From NCBI GenBank assembly GCA_002293025.1, contig DBCL01000012.1:101966-121974 (forward strand): a stretch of 20,009 nt of DNA, given 5' to 3'. Below the pieces are notes generated by a model. That model ran no database searches and had not been told where the DNA came from. It was given only the letters and a program-made list of their open reading frames with translations. Shown here one piece after another: positions 1-7,252 of the stretch (position 1 is its first letter; each line of letters starts with the position of its first letter). The stretch comes from Actinobacteria bacterium UBA959. GTDB taxonomy: Bacteria > Actinomycetota > Actinomycetes > S36-B12 > UBA5976. The position numbers were made by a program, and so were the translations under genes.

Positions 1-160
1 TCAAATGGTGGCTGGAATTTTGGTAGGAATTCGAACTGCTATAAATCACTCCTAGGTGGCTCATTAAAGGTGACATACGTCCAACCATAAGAGCATTATC
101 TAAATCTGTTTGTTATTTAGAAAGGTTCACAACTTTTAACCCTTAATTGAATTAAAGCCA
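1..160. other. Unassigned left-edge region, 160 bases
   Basis: No gene can be supported here. A plus-strand frame (2-55) reads QMVAGILVGIRTAINHS then stop and could be the tail of a gene entering from the left, but 17 codons cannot decide it. A minus-strand frame is open from an ATG at 88 out of the window, without a Shine-Dalgarno sequence. A perfect 13-base palindrome (TTAATT-G-AATTAA, 143-155) lies just past the stop of the glcD-like gene, but its AT-only stem makes it a poor terminator. Confidence 0.3.
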
Positions 161-1534
161 TCAATTTTCAAAAACCTTACCGGGATTTAGTAATCCTTTT
201 GGATCAAAGATGCTCTTTATTTTTTTCTGAAGTTCAAACTGCGATTGACCCAATTCCACTGCTAGCCAATGTCGCTTCAACTCACCAACTCCATGCTCCC
301 CTGTCAAAGTGCCCCCTAATTCCAAGGCTTTTTTAAACATCATGTCTGCTGCTAACCAAATCTCTTCGGGAACAGTAGATCCAGAATAAATGAAATTTGG
401 GTGAAGATTTCCATCTCCAGCGTGAGCGACTGTGGGGATCTCTATTCCAAACTCTTGCTCAATATTTCTTATTTCTAGAAACATCTTCCCAAGCTGTGAA
501 ACAGGAACTGCTATATCTTCAATGAGAACATTTCCTTGTTTTTCAAGGGCTGGATGCATTGATCTTCGAAATTGAATTAGATCTTCACGCCCAGTTTCAA
601 TTTCTACTGTCAAACCACACTTCTCCCAGATCTGCTTAATTGCTAGCGCTTCACTATTAGATCCAGGCCCATCTGTTTGAGCGATCAATATTGCTGAATC
701 TTCTTTGATAAAATCAAGTTCAAGATATTTGGCAATGTGCCTTGCAGCACGATTATCGATTAATTCTAGAATGCTTGGCTGCAGATAATTACTAATTGTG
801 TCTTGAGCTGCTTCAATTGCATCTGAGATATTTTCTGCTACTGCACTAATAGTCCAAACGGGATTGTGATCTACTGGTCTGAGTTTTACGCGTGCTTCGG
901 TAATGACGCCTAAAGTTCCCTCGCTACCAACAAAAAGTGATACTAGATCGTAACCGGTCACACCTTTTATGCTTTTGTGTCCTAGGGTCATAATCTCACC
1001 ATTAGCAAGAACCACTGTTAACTCCAAGATAACTTCTCGAGTCCCACCGTATTTAACACACAATAAGCCACCAGCATTTGTTGCAATGTTTCCACCAATC
1101 GTTGACCAGGCTCTGCTGGCTGGATCAGGTGTGAACCATAAGTTTTGCTTTTTGGCCATTTCATTTAAATCGTTGTTAATCACACCTGCTTCAACTGATG
1201 CAAACCTATCTTTAACTGAAATTTCCAGAATTCGGTTCATTTTTTCAAGTGATAAAGAGATTTCTCCTGGGCCAGCAATTGCTCCGCCAGCCAGCCCACT
1301 GCCACCACCTCGAACTACAACAGGGGTATTGGTTGCGTTAGCAATTTTCAAAACTTGAGATACATCTGCGGTGCTTGTTACTTCAATTACACAAATTGGT
1401 AACCCAGAGCTAACTTTCCCAGATTTATCTGAGCGAGCTCTTTCTAAAACACTAGAGTCACACACAACTGCATTTCCTAATTTTTCTTGAAGAAGTGTCA
1501 CGATTTGGTCATGTTCTAGTGCGACTGAGCTCAT
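161..1534 (-). CDS. glcD: FAD-linked 2-hydroxyacid dehydrogenase, GlcD type (glycolate or D-lactate)
   Basis: Flavoprotein of the FAD_binding_4 / FAD-oxidase_C family (vanillyl-alcohol oxidase fold), 457 residues. The family oxidises glycolate, D-lactate or D-2-hydroxyglutarate and passes electrons to the respiratory chain or a partner subunit. Visible motifs are the FAD loop PVVVRGGGSGLAGGA (71-85), GGNIATNAGG (147-156) and GSEGTLGVITE (203-213) in the FAD domain, and HAGDGNLHPNF (371-381) and GTLTGEHGVGELK (408-420) in the C-terminal domain. The length is close to that of E. coli GlcD. The ATG follows only a weak purine stretch (GGTAGAG); a small inverted repeat TACCA-N5-TGGTA (1545-1559) lies just upstream. 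It starts 62 bases after ppdK on the same strand and may be co-transcribed with it. No GlcE or GlcF gene is present, so glycolate is the likeliest substrate but D-lactate or D-2-hydroxyglutarate cannot be excluded. Confidence 0.85.
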   Translation of the reverse strand: MSSVALEHDQIVTLLQEKLGNAVVCDSSVLERARSDKSGKVSSGLPICVIEVTSTADVSQVLKIANATNTPVVVRGGGSGLAGGAIAGPGEISLSLEKMNRILEISVKDRFASVEAGVINNDLNEMAKKQNLWFTPDPASRAWSTIGGNIATNAGGLLCVKYGGTREVILELTVVLANGEIMTLGHKSIKGVTGYDLVSLFVGSEGTLGVITEARVKLRPVDHNPVWTISAVAENISDAIEAAQDTISNYLQPSILELIDNRAARHIAKYLELDFIKEDSAILIAQTDGPGSNSEALAIKQIWEKCGLTVEIETGREDLIQFRRSMHPALEKQGNVLIEDIAVPVSQLGKMFLEIRNIEQEFGIEIPTVAHAGDGNLHPNFIYSGSTVPEEIWLAADMMFKKALELGGTLTGEHGVGELKRHWLAVELGQSQFELQKKIKSIFDPKGLLNPGKVFEN

Positions 1535-1596
1535 ATCATCACTCTACCAATAAATGGTAAGTCAATCCAAGAAGATGTCATTTTGCTTTACTGACG

Positions 1597-4293
1597 TCAA
1601 TTTATGAGCGCACTTTCTAACGCAGCACGGCCTGCTTCTAATCTTGCAACTGGAACCCGAAATGGTGAGCATGACACGTAATCAATTCCACATTTATGAA
1701 AGAAATGTATTGATTCTGGGTCTCCACCATGCTCCCCACATACACCTAGATGTAAGTCTGGGTTAGTTTTACGGCCACGTTCAATTGCAATTTGAATCAG
1801 TTCACCAACTCCCTCTGCATCTATTGTTTCAAAAGGTGAAATAGTAAGAATTCCCTTTTCTAAGTAGGGTGAGAAAAATTCTGCCTCTACATCATCCCTT
1901 GAAAAACCCCAAGTAGTTTGCGTTAGATCGTTGGTTCCAAAAGAAAAAAAGTCAGCAACTGTTGCGATCCGACTTGCAGTCAAAGCAGCTCTGGGTAACT
2001 CAATCATGGTTCCTATTGTTATAGGTAACTTAACTTGTTGTTTTGATTCCACCTCAGCAATAATTTGCTCTGCTTCAGATCTAATGATGCTTAGTTCCAT
2101 GTATGAGCCAACTAACGGCACCATAATCTCAACTTTTGGCTTCTTACCTGCGGCAGTTTGGAGGGCCATCGCTTCAGCTATTGCTTTGACTTGTAAGTTG
2201 TAAAGTCCACGAATTATCAAACCTAGCCTGACTCCTCTCATGCCAAGCATTGGGTTAGTTTCATGTAAACGTTGAACCGCAGCTAATAGTTTGGAAAGAT
2301 CCAAATTGACCTGTCCTCTTTCTTGAGTCAAGGCTGCTTTAACTTTTAAGTCTGCTAAATCTGGTAAAAATTCGTGTAATGGAGGATCAAGTAGACGTAC
2401 AGTCACAGTTAGATCATCCATTTCATCAAAAATTTTCTGAAAATCAGACTGTTGCAGTGGGAGCAATTCTACTAAAGAAGCTTCTCTTTCTAAATCAGTT
2501 TCTGCTAAAACTAGACGCTCAATCACTAATCTTCTTTCACCTAAGAACATGTGCTCTGTTCTGCATAATCCAATACCTTGTGCCCCGAATTTTCGAGCAA
2601 TTTTTGCATCATTAGGTGTATCAGCATTAGCTCTAACTTCTAATTGTCGGCGACTATCAGCATGTTTGAGAAGGCGGTCAACTGCAGTAACTAGTTCGAC
2701 TTCGTCTGGTTTTAATGAAGTGGAAACTTGTTCAAGTCCTTGCTCAAGATACTTTACGATCACAGATGATTCAACTTTGATTTCACCAATATAAACTTCA
2801 CCATTCGATCCATCAATTGAGATTATGTCGCCCTCTTTGATTGTGTGAATACCGCACTTAGCAAATTTGTTGTCAAGATTTACGTCAATGTCTTCCGCTC
2901 CACAGACTGCAGTTTTGCCCATGCCTCTGGCGACGACAGCTGCGTGAGATGTTTTACCTCCCCTGCTAGTAAGAATTCCTGCTGCTGCAATCATTCCCCC
3001 AAGATCATCAGGGTTTGTTTCTCTTCTAACCAGGATTACTTGCTCGCCTCTTTGTGCCCAATCTGCAGCAACTTTCGAATCAAACACTGCTTTGCCAACT
3101 GCTGCTCCAGGAGATGCTGCAATACCTTTTGTTATAGGCATTTTTTGGACACTTCTATCAAATTGAGGGAACATAAGTTGAACTAATTGCGCACCAGAGA
3201 CTCTCAATAATGCCTCATCCATAGTAATCAGTTGCTCATCAACAAATTGCATAGCAATTCGGAACGCAGCTGCTGCAGTCCTTTTACCGACTCTCGTTTG
3301 TAAAATCCATAACTTTCCATTTTCAACAGTAAATTCTATGTCGCACAAATCGCGATAGTGGATTTCTAGTTTGTGCATGATAACAAGTAAATCACTAAAA
3401 ATCTTTGGCTCTATTTCACTCATCTGCTGCAAAGTTAAGGTATTCCGAATTCCAGATACAACATCTTCACCTTGGGCATTTTTTAGGTAATCACCATAAA
3501 CCCCTTTAGAGCCTGTGGCTGGATCTCTTGTAAAGCAGACACCTGTACCAGATGTTTCACCCATATTGCCAAACACCATCATGCCAACACTCACAGCAGT
3601 ACCTAAATCATTTGGTATTCGTTCACGTCTTCGGTACATTTTGGCTCGCTCAGTATTCCATGATTTAAAAACTGAGATAATTGACATATCTAGTTGCATT
3701 CTTGGATGTTGTGGAAATTCTGTTTTGGCATTTTCTTTAATTATTTCTTTATATTTCTGTACTAATCTTTCAAGATCTTCTGCTTCTAATTGGAAGTCTT
3801 CTTCAACTTTTAGCTTCTGTTTAGTCTTCTCAAACTCGTCAGTGAATAATTCGCCATCGATATCTAATACAGTTTTTCCAAACATTTGAACCAACCGCCT
3901 GTAGGCATCCCAAGCAAATCTGTCATTGTTTGTAACTTTTCCTAACCCAATCACTGAATTATCATTTAATCCAACATTTAGGATTGTTTCCATCATGCCT
4001 GGCATAGAGAATTTTGCTCCGGAGCGAACACTCACTAAAAGTGGATTCTCAAAATCGCCTAAGACTTTTTCTGCCTGATCTTCTAACTTTCGAAGTGCCA
4101 AAGTTATTTGAAGCTCTAAATCAAGCGGGGTTTGACCTTTTTCTAAAAATTCTTTGCAAGCTTCAGTTGTGATCACGAAGCCTGGGGGCACAGAAAGTCC
4201 AAGGTTTGTCATTTCTGAAAGGTTGGCTCCTTTGCCACCTAACAAATCTTTTAAATCTTTGTTTCCCTCATCAAAGGAGTAAATGAACTTCAT
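1597..4293 (-). CDS. ppdK: Pyruvate, phosphate dikinase
   Basis: Interconverts pyruvate + ATP + phosphate and phosphoenolpyruvate + AMP + pyrophosphate. At 898 residues it is full length for the bacterial family. The N-terminal ATP-grasp part begins GGKGANLSEM (19-28) and carries SVRSGAKFSMPGMMETILN (88-106). The central swivelling domain has the phosphohistidine motif GGKTSHAA with His450, preceded by Thr448, the position that PPDK regulatory proteins phosphorylate in other organisms. The C-terminal PEP/pyruvate TIM barrel has GIGLCRTEHMF (573-583), SFGTNDLTQTT (784-794) and the catalytic cysteine in GVCGEHGGDP (Cys852). All key residues are present, so it should be active. The ATG follows a weak AGGTAAG ribosome-binding sequence. 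Its stop overlaps a TGACGTCA palindrome (1592-1599), and the glcD-like gene follows on the same strand. No PPDK regulatory protein is in the window. Confidence 0.97.
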   Translation of the reverse strand: MKFIYSFDEGNKDLKDLLGGKGANLSEMTNLGLSVPPGFVITTEACKEFLEKGQTPLDLELQITLALRKLEDQAEKVLGDFENPLLVSVRSGAKFSMPGMMETILNVGLNDNSVIGLGKVTNNDRFAWDAYRRLVQMFGKTVLDIDGELFTDEFEKTKQKLKVEEDFQLEAEDLERLVQKYKEIIKENAKTEFPQHPRMQLDMSIISVFKSWNTERAKMYRRRERIPNDLGTAVSVGMMVFGNMGETSGTGVCFTRDPATGSKGVYGDYLKNAQGEDVVSGIRNTLTLQQMSEIEPKIFSDLLVIMHKLEIHYRDLCDIEFTVENGKLWILQTRVGKRTAAAAFRIAMQFVDEQLITMDEALLRVSGAQLVQLMFPQFDRSVQKMPITKGIAASPGAAVGKAVFDSKVAADWAQRGEQVILVRRETNPDDLGGMIAAAGILTSRGGKTSHAAVVARGMGKTAVCGAEDIDVNLDNKFAKCGIHTIKEGDIISIDGSNGEVYIGEIKVESSVIVKYLEQGLEQVSTSLKPDEVELVTAVDRLLKHADSRRQLEVRANADTPNDAKIARKFGAQGIGLCRTEHMFLGERRLVIERLVLAETDLEREASLVELLPLQQSDFQKIFDEMDDLTVTVRLLDPPLHEFLPDLADLKVKAALTQERGQVNLDLSKLLAAVQRLHETNPMLGMRGVRLGLIIRGLYNLQVKAIAEAMALQTAAGKKPKVEIMVPLVGSYMELSIIRSEAEQIIAEVESKQQVKLPITIGTMIELPRAALTASRIATVADFFSFGTNDLTQTTWGFSRDDVEAEFFSPYLEKGILTISPFETIDAEGVGELIQIAIERGRKTNPDLHLGVCGEHGGDPESIHFFHKCGIDYVSCSPFRVPVARLEAGRAALESALIN

Positions 4294-4565
4294 CTTACCT
4301 AAACCCTTTTCTAGGATAATGCCAAAACTTTACTAACTTGCAATCTCAGTCTAAAGTGAAAAAACTCATTTGCAATCATGTTAGCGTTTCCACTTTTTTA
4401 GATTCTGTACCAAGTGCAGCCGCTTTACGAATACCTTGCCCCATCCCTCGTATTAAATGGGGAAGGTCTTGGGTTGATGCCAAAAGTGGGGACTGAATAT
4501 CTGAACTTACTTCGAAGGGAATGTCCTGGTTTTTAGTACATTCTCTTCTTCAAATTCCGTTGTGA
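4294..4565. promoter_or_regulatory. Upstream region of ppdK with two TTGCAATC copies and possible promoter
   Basis: This 272-base gap between the beta-propeller gene and ppdK is long for this window. The octamer TTGCAATC occurs at 4338-4345 and again at 4370-4377, 32 bases apart (about three helical turns), in the same orientation. On the minus strand a possible promoter is TTGCAA (from the ppdK-proximal octamer), 16 bases, then CATTAT, reading toward ppdK. The rest contains a 57-codon open stretch described separately. No rho-independent terminator is evident after the beta-propeller gene. The promoter and operator roles are inference. Confidence 0.35.
4376..4483 (-). CDS. Possible small ORF or gene remnant upstream of ppdK
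   Basis: The minus-strand frame is open for 57 codons between stop codons at 4550-4552 and 4376-4378. Available starts are a TTG at 4483 (35 residues) and an ATG at 4444 (22 residues), neither with a well-spaced Shine-Dalgarno sequence. The C-terminal part reads LPHLIRGMGQGIRKAAALG, which looks like an amphipathic basic helix and recalls, without proving, the helix after the membrane segment of TatA-type proteins; no membrane segment precedes it. It may be a small protein, a decayed gene tail, or chance. I do not recognise a family. Confidence 0.2.
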   Translation of the reverse strand: MASTQDLPHLIRGMGQGIRKAAALGTESKKVETLT

Positions 4566-5723
4566 TTAATCTCTAATTGCAAATCGAATTAAATTTCCTT
4601 CATCAGTAGTCGCAATTAATGACCCTGAACTGTTTACTTCCAAGTCACGAATCCGTTGATTAACTTTTATCACTTTGGTATCAGTTACTTGAAGCTGGTT
4701 ATCTAGTTTCATAAACACCAAGGAATTATCCTTCAAAGTACCTAGAACCACTGCTCCATTCCAGAAACCCCATCCCGATGTAGGCAATTGCACTAATTCA
4801 GTTGGTGCAATTGAAGGCACCCAATACTTCAATGGAGGTATGTAATCTTGGTGGGTCCCAGTTTTAGTTGGCTTTACGTAATCGCCAGATCCGTATGGTT
4901 CACCATAGGTAACAAATGGCCAGCCATAGTCGCCGCCTTGTTTAATTAAATTCAACTCATCCCCACCTCTGGGGCCATGCTCTGCTGCCAAGAGATCTTT
5001 ACCATTAAAAAGCAAAATTCCTTGAGCATTGCGGTGGCCTTGGGAAACTCTTTCTGTTTTCTTGGCCGTTAATTTAAAAATTGAACCAAGGTCTCCTCGC
5101 TTACTTCTGCTATTAATTGCTGAAAAACCTAGATCACCAACAGTTACATAAACAGAACCTTTATCAATTACTTCAAATCTCCCCGAGGCATGTTGAACTG
5201 CAGAAATTGGCACACAAGGCTTTGAGATAAACCAAGTAGCATTCCTTTTTAAGGTCTGTAATGTTTTGTTAAATAGATATTGATCTACTACTACTTCAAC
5301 GCAGCGCTTATTGGCACCAAGGCGTGGATACGAAATTACTAACTGTGCTTGTGTTGAATTCTCGCTCAGCACTGCTATATCAGTAATGGCAAACCTTGAA
5401 TCAATAAGTCTTCTACTTACTGGAATTACACTGCCAACCCTGGTTAGCTTTTGAGTTTCACTGCTCCAAGTGAAAACTTCTCCCCCTGCTAAGCCACCCC
5501 CAAGCAGTAATGTTCCATCTCGCATTACTTCTAAGGCTGGCCCTCTACTACCACCACCTGTAGTAACTGCAGCAGCAACTGCGTTGCTGCTCATACTTAA
5601 ATTCAATGAATCTTCAGCAGCAACAGCACTAATAAACCAGTTGTTCACCAGGAATAACGCAAGGGTAATTGTCAAAAATTTAATGCTATTTGGAGAGGAC
5701 TGAAAGATATTTCGCCAGGGCAT
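4566..5723 (-). CDS. Secreted PQQ-type glucose/sorbosone dehydrogenase-like beta-propeller protein
   Basis: Protein of 385 residues of the glucose/sorbosone dehydrogenase family (soluble PQQ-dependent sugar dehydrogenases), probably exported. A signal peptide or N-terminal anchor is visible: a short charged start, a hydrophobic run LTITLALFLV (17-26), and a possible AVAAED cleavage site (33-38). Family landmarks are HASGRF (His178, the place of the catalytic histidine) and the signature GHRNAQG (229-235), followed by AAEHGPRGGDELN (246-258) and GGDYGWPFVTYGE (263-275). Arg230 would contact PQQ or substrate. Many family members have unproven activity, so the substrate is unknown. It starts 12 bases after nhaA stops, suggesting co-transcription, but its ATG has no Shine-Dalgarno sequence; coupling with nhaA termination is possible. 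No PQQ biosynthesis gene is nearby, so the cofactor might be scavenged or absent. Confidence 0.8.
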   Translation of the reverse strand: MPWRNIFQSSPNSIKFLTITLALFLVNNWFISAVAAEDSLNLSMSSNAVAAAVTTGGGSRGPALEVMRDGTLLLGGGLAGGEVFTWSSETQKLTRVGSVIPVSRRLIDSRFAITDIAVLSENSTQAQLVISYPRLGANKRCVEVVVDQYLFNKTLQTLKRNATWFISKPCVPISAVQHASGRFEVIDKGSVYVTVGDLGFSAINSRSKRGDLGSIFKLTAKKTERVSQGHRNAQGILLFNGKDLLAAEHGPRGGDELNLIKQGGDYGWPFVTYGEPYGSGDYVKPTKTGTHQDYIPPLKYWVPSIAPTELVQLPTSGWGFWNGAVVLGTLKDNSLVFMKLDNQLQVTDTKVIKVNQRIRDLEVNSSGSLIATTDEGNLIRFAIRD

Positions 5724-5735
5724 TTGGATACTAAA

Positions 5736-6953
5736 TTAAGAAGTTATTGTTCGGCGAGCTCTAACTTGCAGCATGATTACTGCAAGTAAGGCTGACAGTG
5801 CACTTGCTGCTAAGACGCCAACTTTTGCTTCAACCAAGAGAGCATCAGCTGATCCAAAACTAAGTTCAGTAATTAATAATGAAACTGTGAATCCAATTCC
5901 AGCCAATAACCCGATTGCAAATACATCACTCCATCGCAATGTTGGATTCAAAGAAGCTCTAGTTAATTTAGTCACCAGATAGGTGGCACCAAATATTCCA
6001 ACTGGCTTTCCAATTGCCAAAGCTAAGATAATTCCAATAGCTATATTGCTTGAAACTGTCTGACTAAAACCAATGCTTCTAAGATCAACACCTGCTGCTA
6101 CAAATGCAAATAATGGAACCACAATTGCCACACTAATTGGCCTAATCTTGATCTCAGCACGCTCTGCAGGCGATAACGATTCGTTTACCTTTAGTTTGTT
6201 GCGGGTAAGCAGTGCAATCATTACTCCAGCTACTGTGGCATGAATTCCTGATTGATAAGTAGTCCACCAGATCACTAAACCCAACGGCACTAATAAGTAC
6301 CAGTTAGTTATATTCAGTTTTTGTAGTAACGCATAAACAGCCAATAAACCAACTGTTAATAGCAGCATTTGTTGATTAATTGTGTCTGAATAAAACACTG
6401 CGATAATTGAAATGGCTCCAAGATCATCAACCACTGCCACAGTCAATAAAAACGCACGTAGTTCATTTGGCAATGATCTGCCCGCAACCGCTAGAACCGC
6501 TAAAGCAAATGCGATATCGGTGGCGATTGGAATTGCCCAGCCAGCGAGTGCTTCAGAGTCGCCAGCCAGTAGTGAAACAAAAATGATTGCTGGAAATGTC
6601 ATGCCAGCTATTGCTGCCACTATCGGTACTAGTGCCTGACTTGGTTTAGACAAAGAGCCATGCACAAATTCGTGTTTAAGTTCTAAGCCAGCGACTAAGA
6701 AAAAAATGGCAAGTAAGCCATCGGATACCCAATGTGCAACAGACATCTCTAAAGAGAGTGCACCTATTCCCACTTTGGTGTGAAGCACCTGCCAATACAG
6801 ATCACCAAGCCCAGAATTTGCAACCACAATGGCCGCCAGTGCAGCAATTAGAAGTAGAGCTCCACCAAAAGTTTCATCCTTAACAGCACGAGCCAACCAT
6901 CGCTGCTCCTTGGCAGTTATGTTCTCAAAAACAATTTCTGGTTGCTCGGTCAT
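5736..6953 (-). CDS. nhaA: Na+/H+ antiporter NhaA
   Basis: Inner-membrane sodium/proton antiporter that expels Na+ in exchange for protons, 405 residues (E. coli NhaA is 388). The chain is strongly hydrophobic with about twelve membrane segments. Ion-binding residues are recognisable: IPIATDIAFALAV (141-153, Asp146) and VVDDLGAISII (174-184, Asp176 and Asp177), equivalent to E. coli Asp133 and Asp163/Asp164; LAIGKPVGIFG (312-322) supplies Lys316, the counterpart of E. coli Lys300. The end carries GIGFTVSLLI (352-361). The ATG is preceded by a purine-rich AAGAAAG. It sits 9 bases after the small DnaX-tail-like gene and 12 bases before the beta-propeller gene, all on one strand, so the three are probably one transcript. 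In an aquatic bacterium it would serve pH and sodium balance; that role is inference. Confidence 0.95.
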   Translation of the reverse strand: MTEQPEIVFENITAKEQRWLARAVKDETFGGALLLIAALAAIVVANSGLGDLYWQVLHTKVGIGALSLEMSVAHWVSDGLLAIFFLVAGLELKHEFVHGSLSKPSQALVPIVAAIAGMTFPAIIFVSLLAGDSEALAGWAIPIATDIAFALAVLAVAGRSLPNELRAFLLTVAVVDDLGAISIIAVFYSDTINQQMLLLTVGLLAVYALLQKLNITNWYLLVPLGLVIWWTTYQSGIHATVAGVMIALLTRNKLKVNESLSPAERAEIKIRPISVAIVVPLFAFVAAGVDLRSIGFSQTVSSNIAIGIILALAIGKPVGIFGATYLVTKLTRASLNPTLRWSDVFAIGLLAGIGFTVSLLITELSFGSADALLVEAKVGVLAASALSALLAVIMLQVRARRTITS

Positions 6954-6962
6954 GTTTCTTTC

Positions 6963-7223
6963 TTATTTAATTCGAACGGTTAATGGTATTCCAAATACCT
7001 TGAGTATTGAGGCTTCTACAGCATCAAGATGCTTTTGATCCAGATTTGATTTGAGATCATGGCCGTCTGGAAACTTAGTGGCATCTGAAAAATCTAGAAG
7101 AAGCACATTGTCAACACAGCTTGCTAGCCTGGCATCAAAAAAAGCAATCCAAACGATGCGATTAGTGCTTTCTAAATCATCAAGCACATCATTCCAGCGT
7201 TGCTTGATCTCAATGAGTTCCAT
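6963..7223 (-). CDS. 86-residue protein resembling the C-terminal domain of DnaX (tau)
   Basis: A small acidic soluble protein with no signal peptide or membrane segment. Its pattern resembles the C-terminal tail domain of actinobacterial DNA polymerase III gamma/tau: an opening helix EIKQRWNDVLDDLES (5-19), a hydrophobic helix RIVWIAFFDARL (22-33), a strand DNVLLLDFSDA (38-48), then a helix LDQKHLDAVEASILKVFG (61-78) ending in the strand PLTVRIK. The usual form is WxxVLxxV...W.ll..A, ...L.L.F, ...v...lG...V. No ATPase part precedes it: the upstream reading frame closes and the M13 peptidase stops 29 bases before it. So it would be a stand-alone tail domain or a paralogue of it. The ribosome-binding site is weak. 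It lies 9 bases ahead of nhaA. The resemblance is from memory of the family and is moderate; an unknown small protein is the alternative. Confidence 0.5.
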   Translation of the reverse strand: MELIEIKQRWNDVLDDLESTNRIVWIAFFDARLASCVDNVLLLDFSDATKFPDGHDLKSNLDQKHLDAVEASILKVFGIPLTVRIK

Positions 7224-7252
7224 TCAGCTGCGCTTACTAGTACTTTGTGAAG

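Noticed and set aside
7..88. tRNA-like element on the minus strand: a 7-bp helix between GGCTGGA (10-16) and TCCAACC (80-86) with a CCA-like end and a TTCGAAT segment inside.
   Set aside because: No D-loop GG, the putative T-stem has a mismatch and is set off from the acceptor helix by extra bases, and no anticodon arm can be drawn. At most a decayed tRNA; probably chance.
969..1358. 129-codon open frame on the plus strand.
   Set aside because: Lies wholly antisense to the conserved GlcD gene, no ribosome-binding site, and its low-complexity protein resembles no family.
1592..1599. TGACGTCA palindrome at the ppdK stop codon.
   Set aside because: An eight-base palindrome is expected by chance in a window this size and lies past the end of the gene rather than at a promoter.
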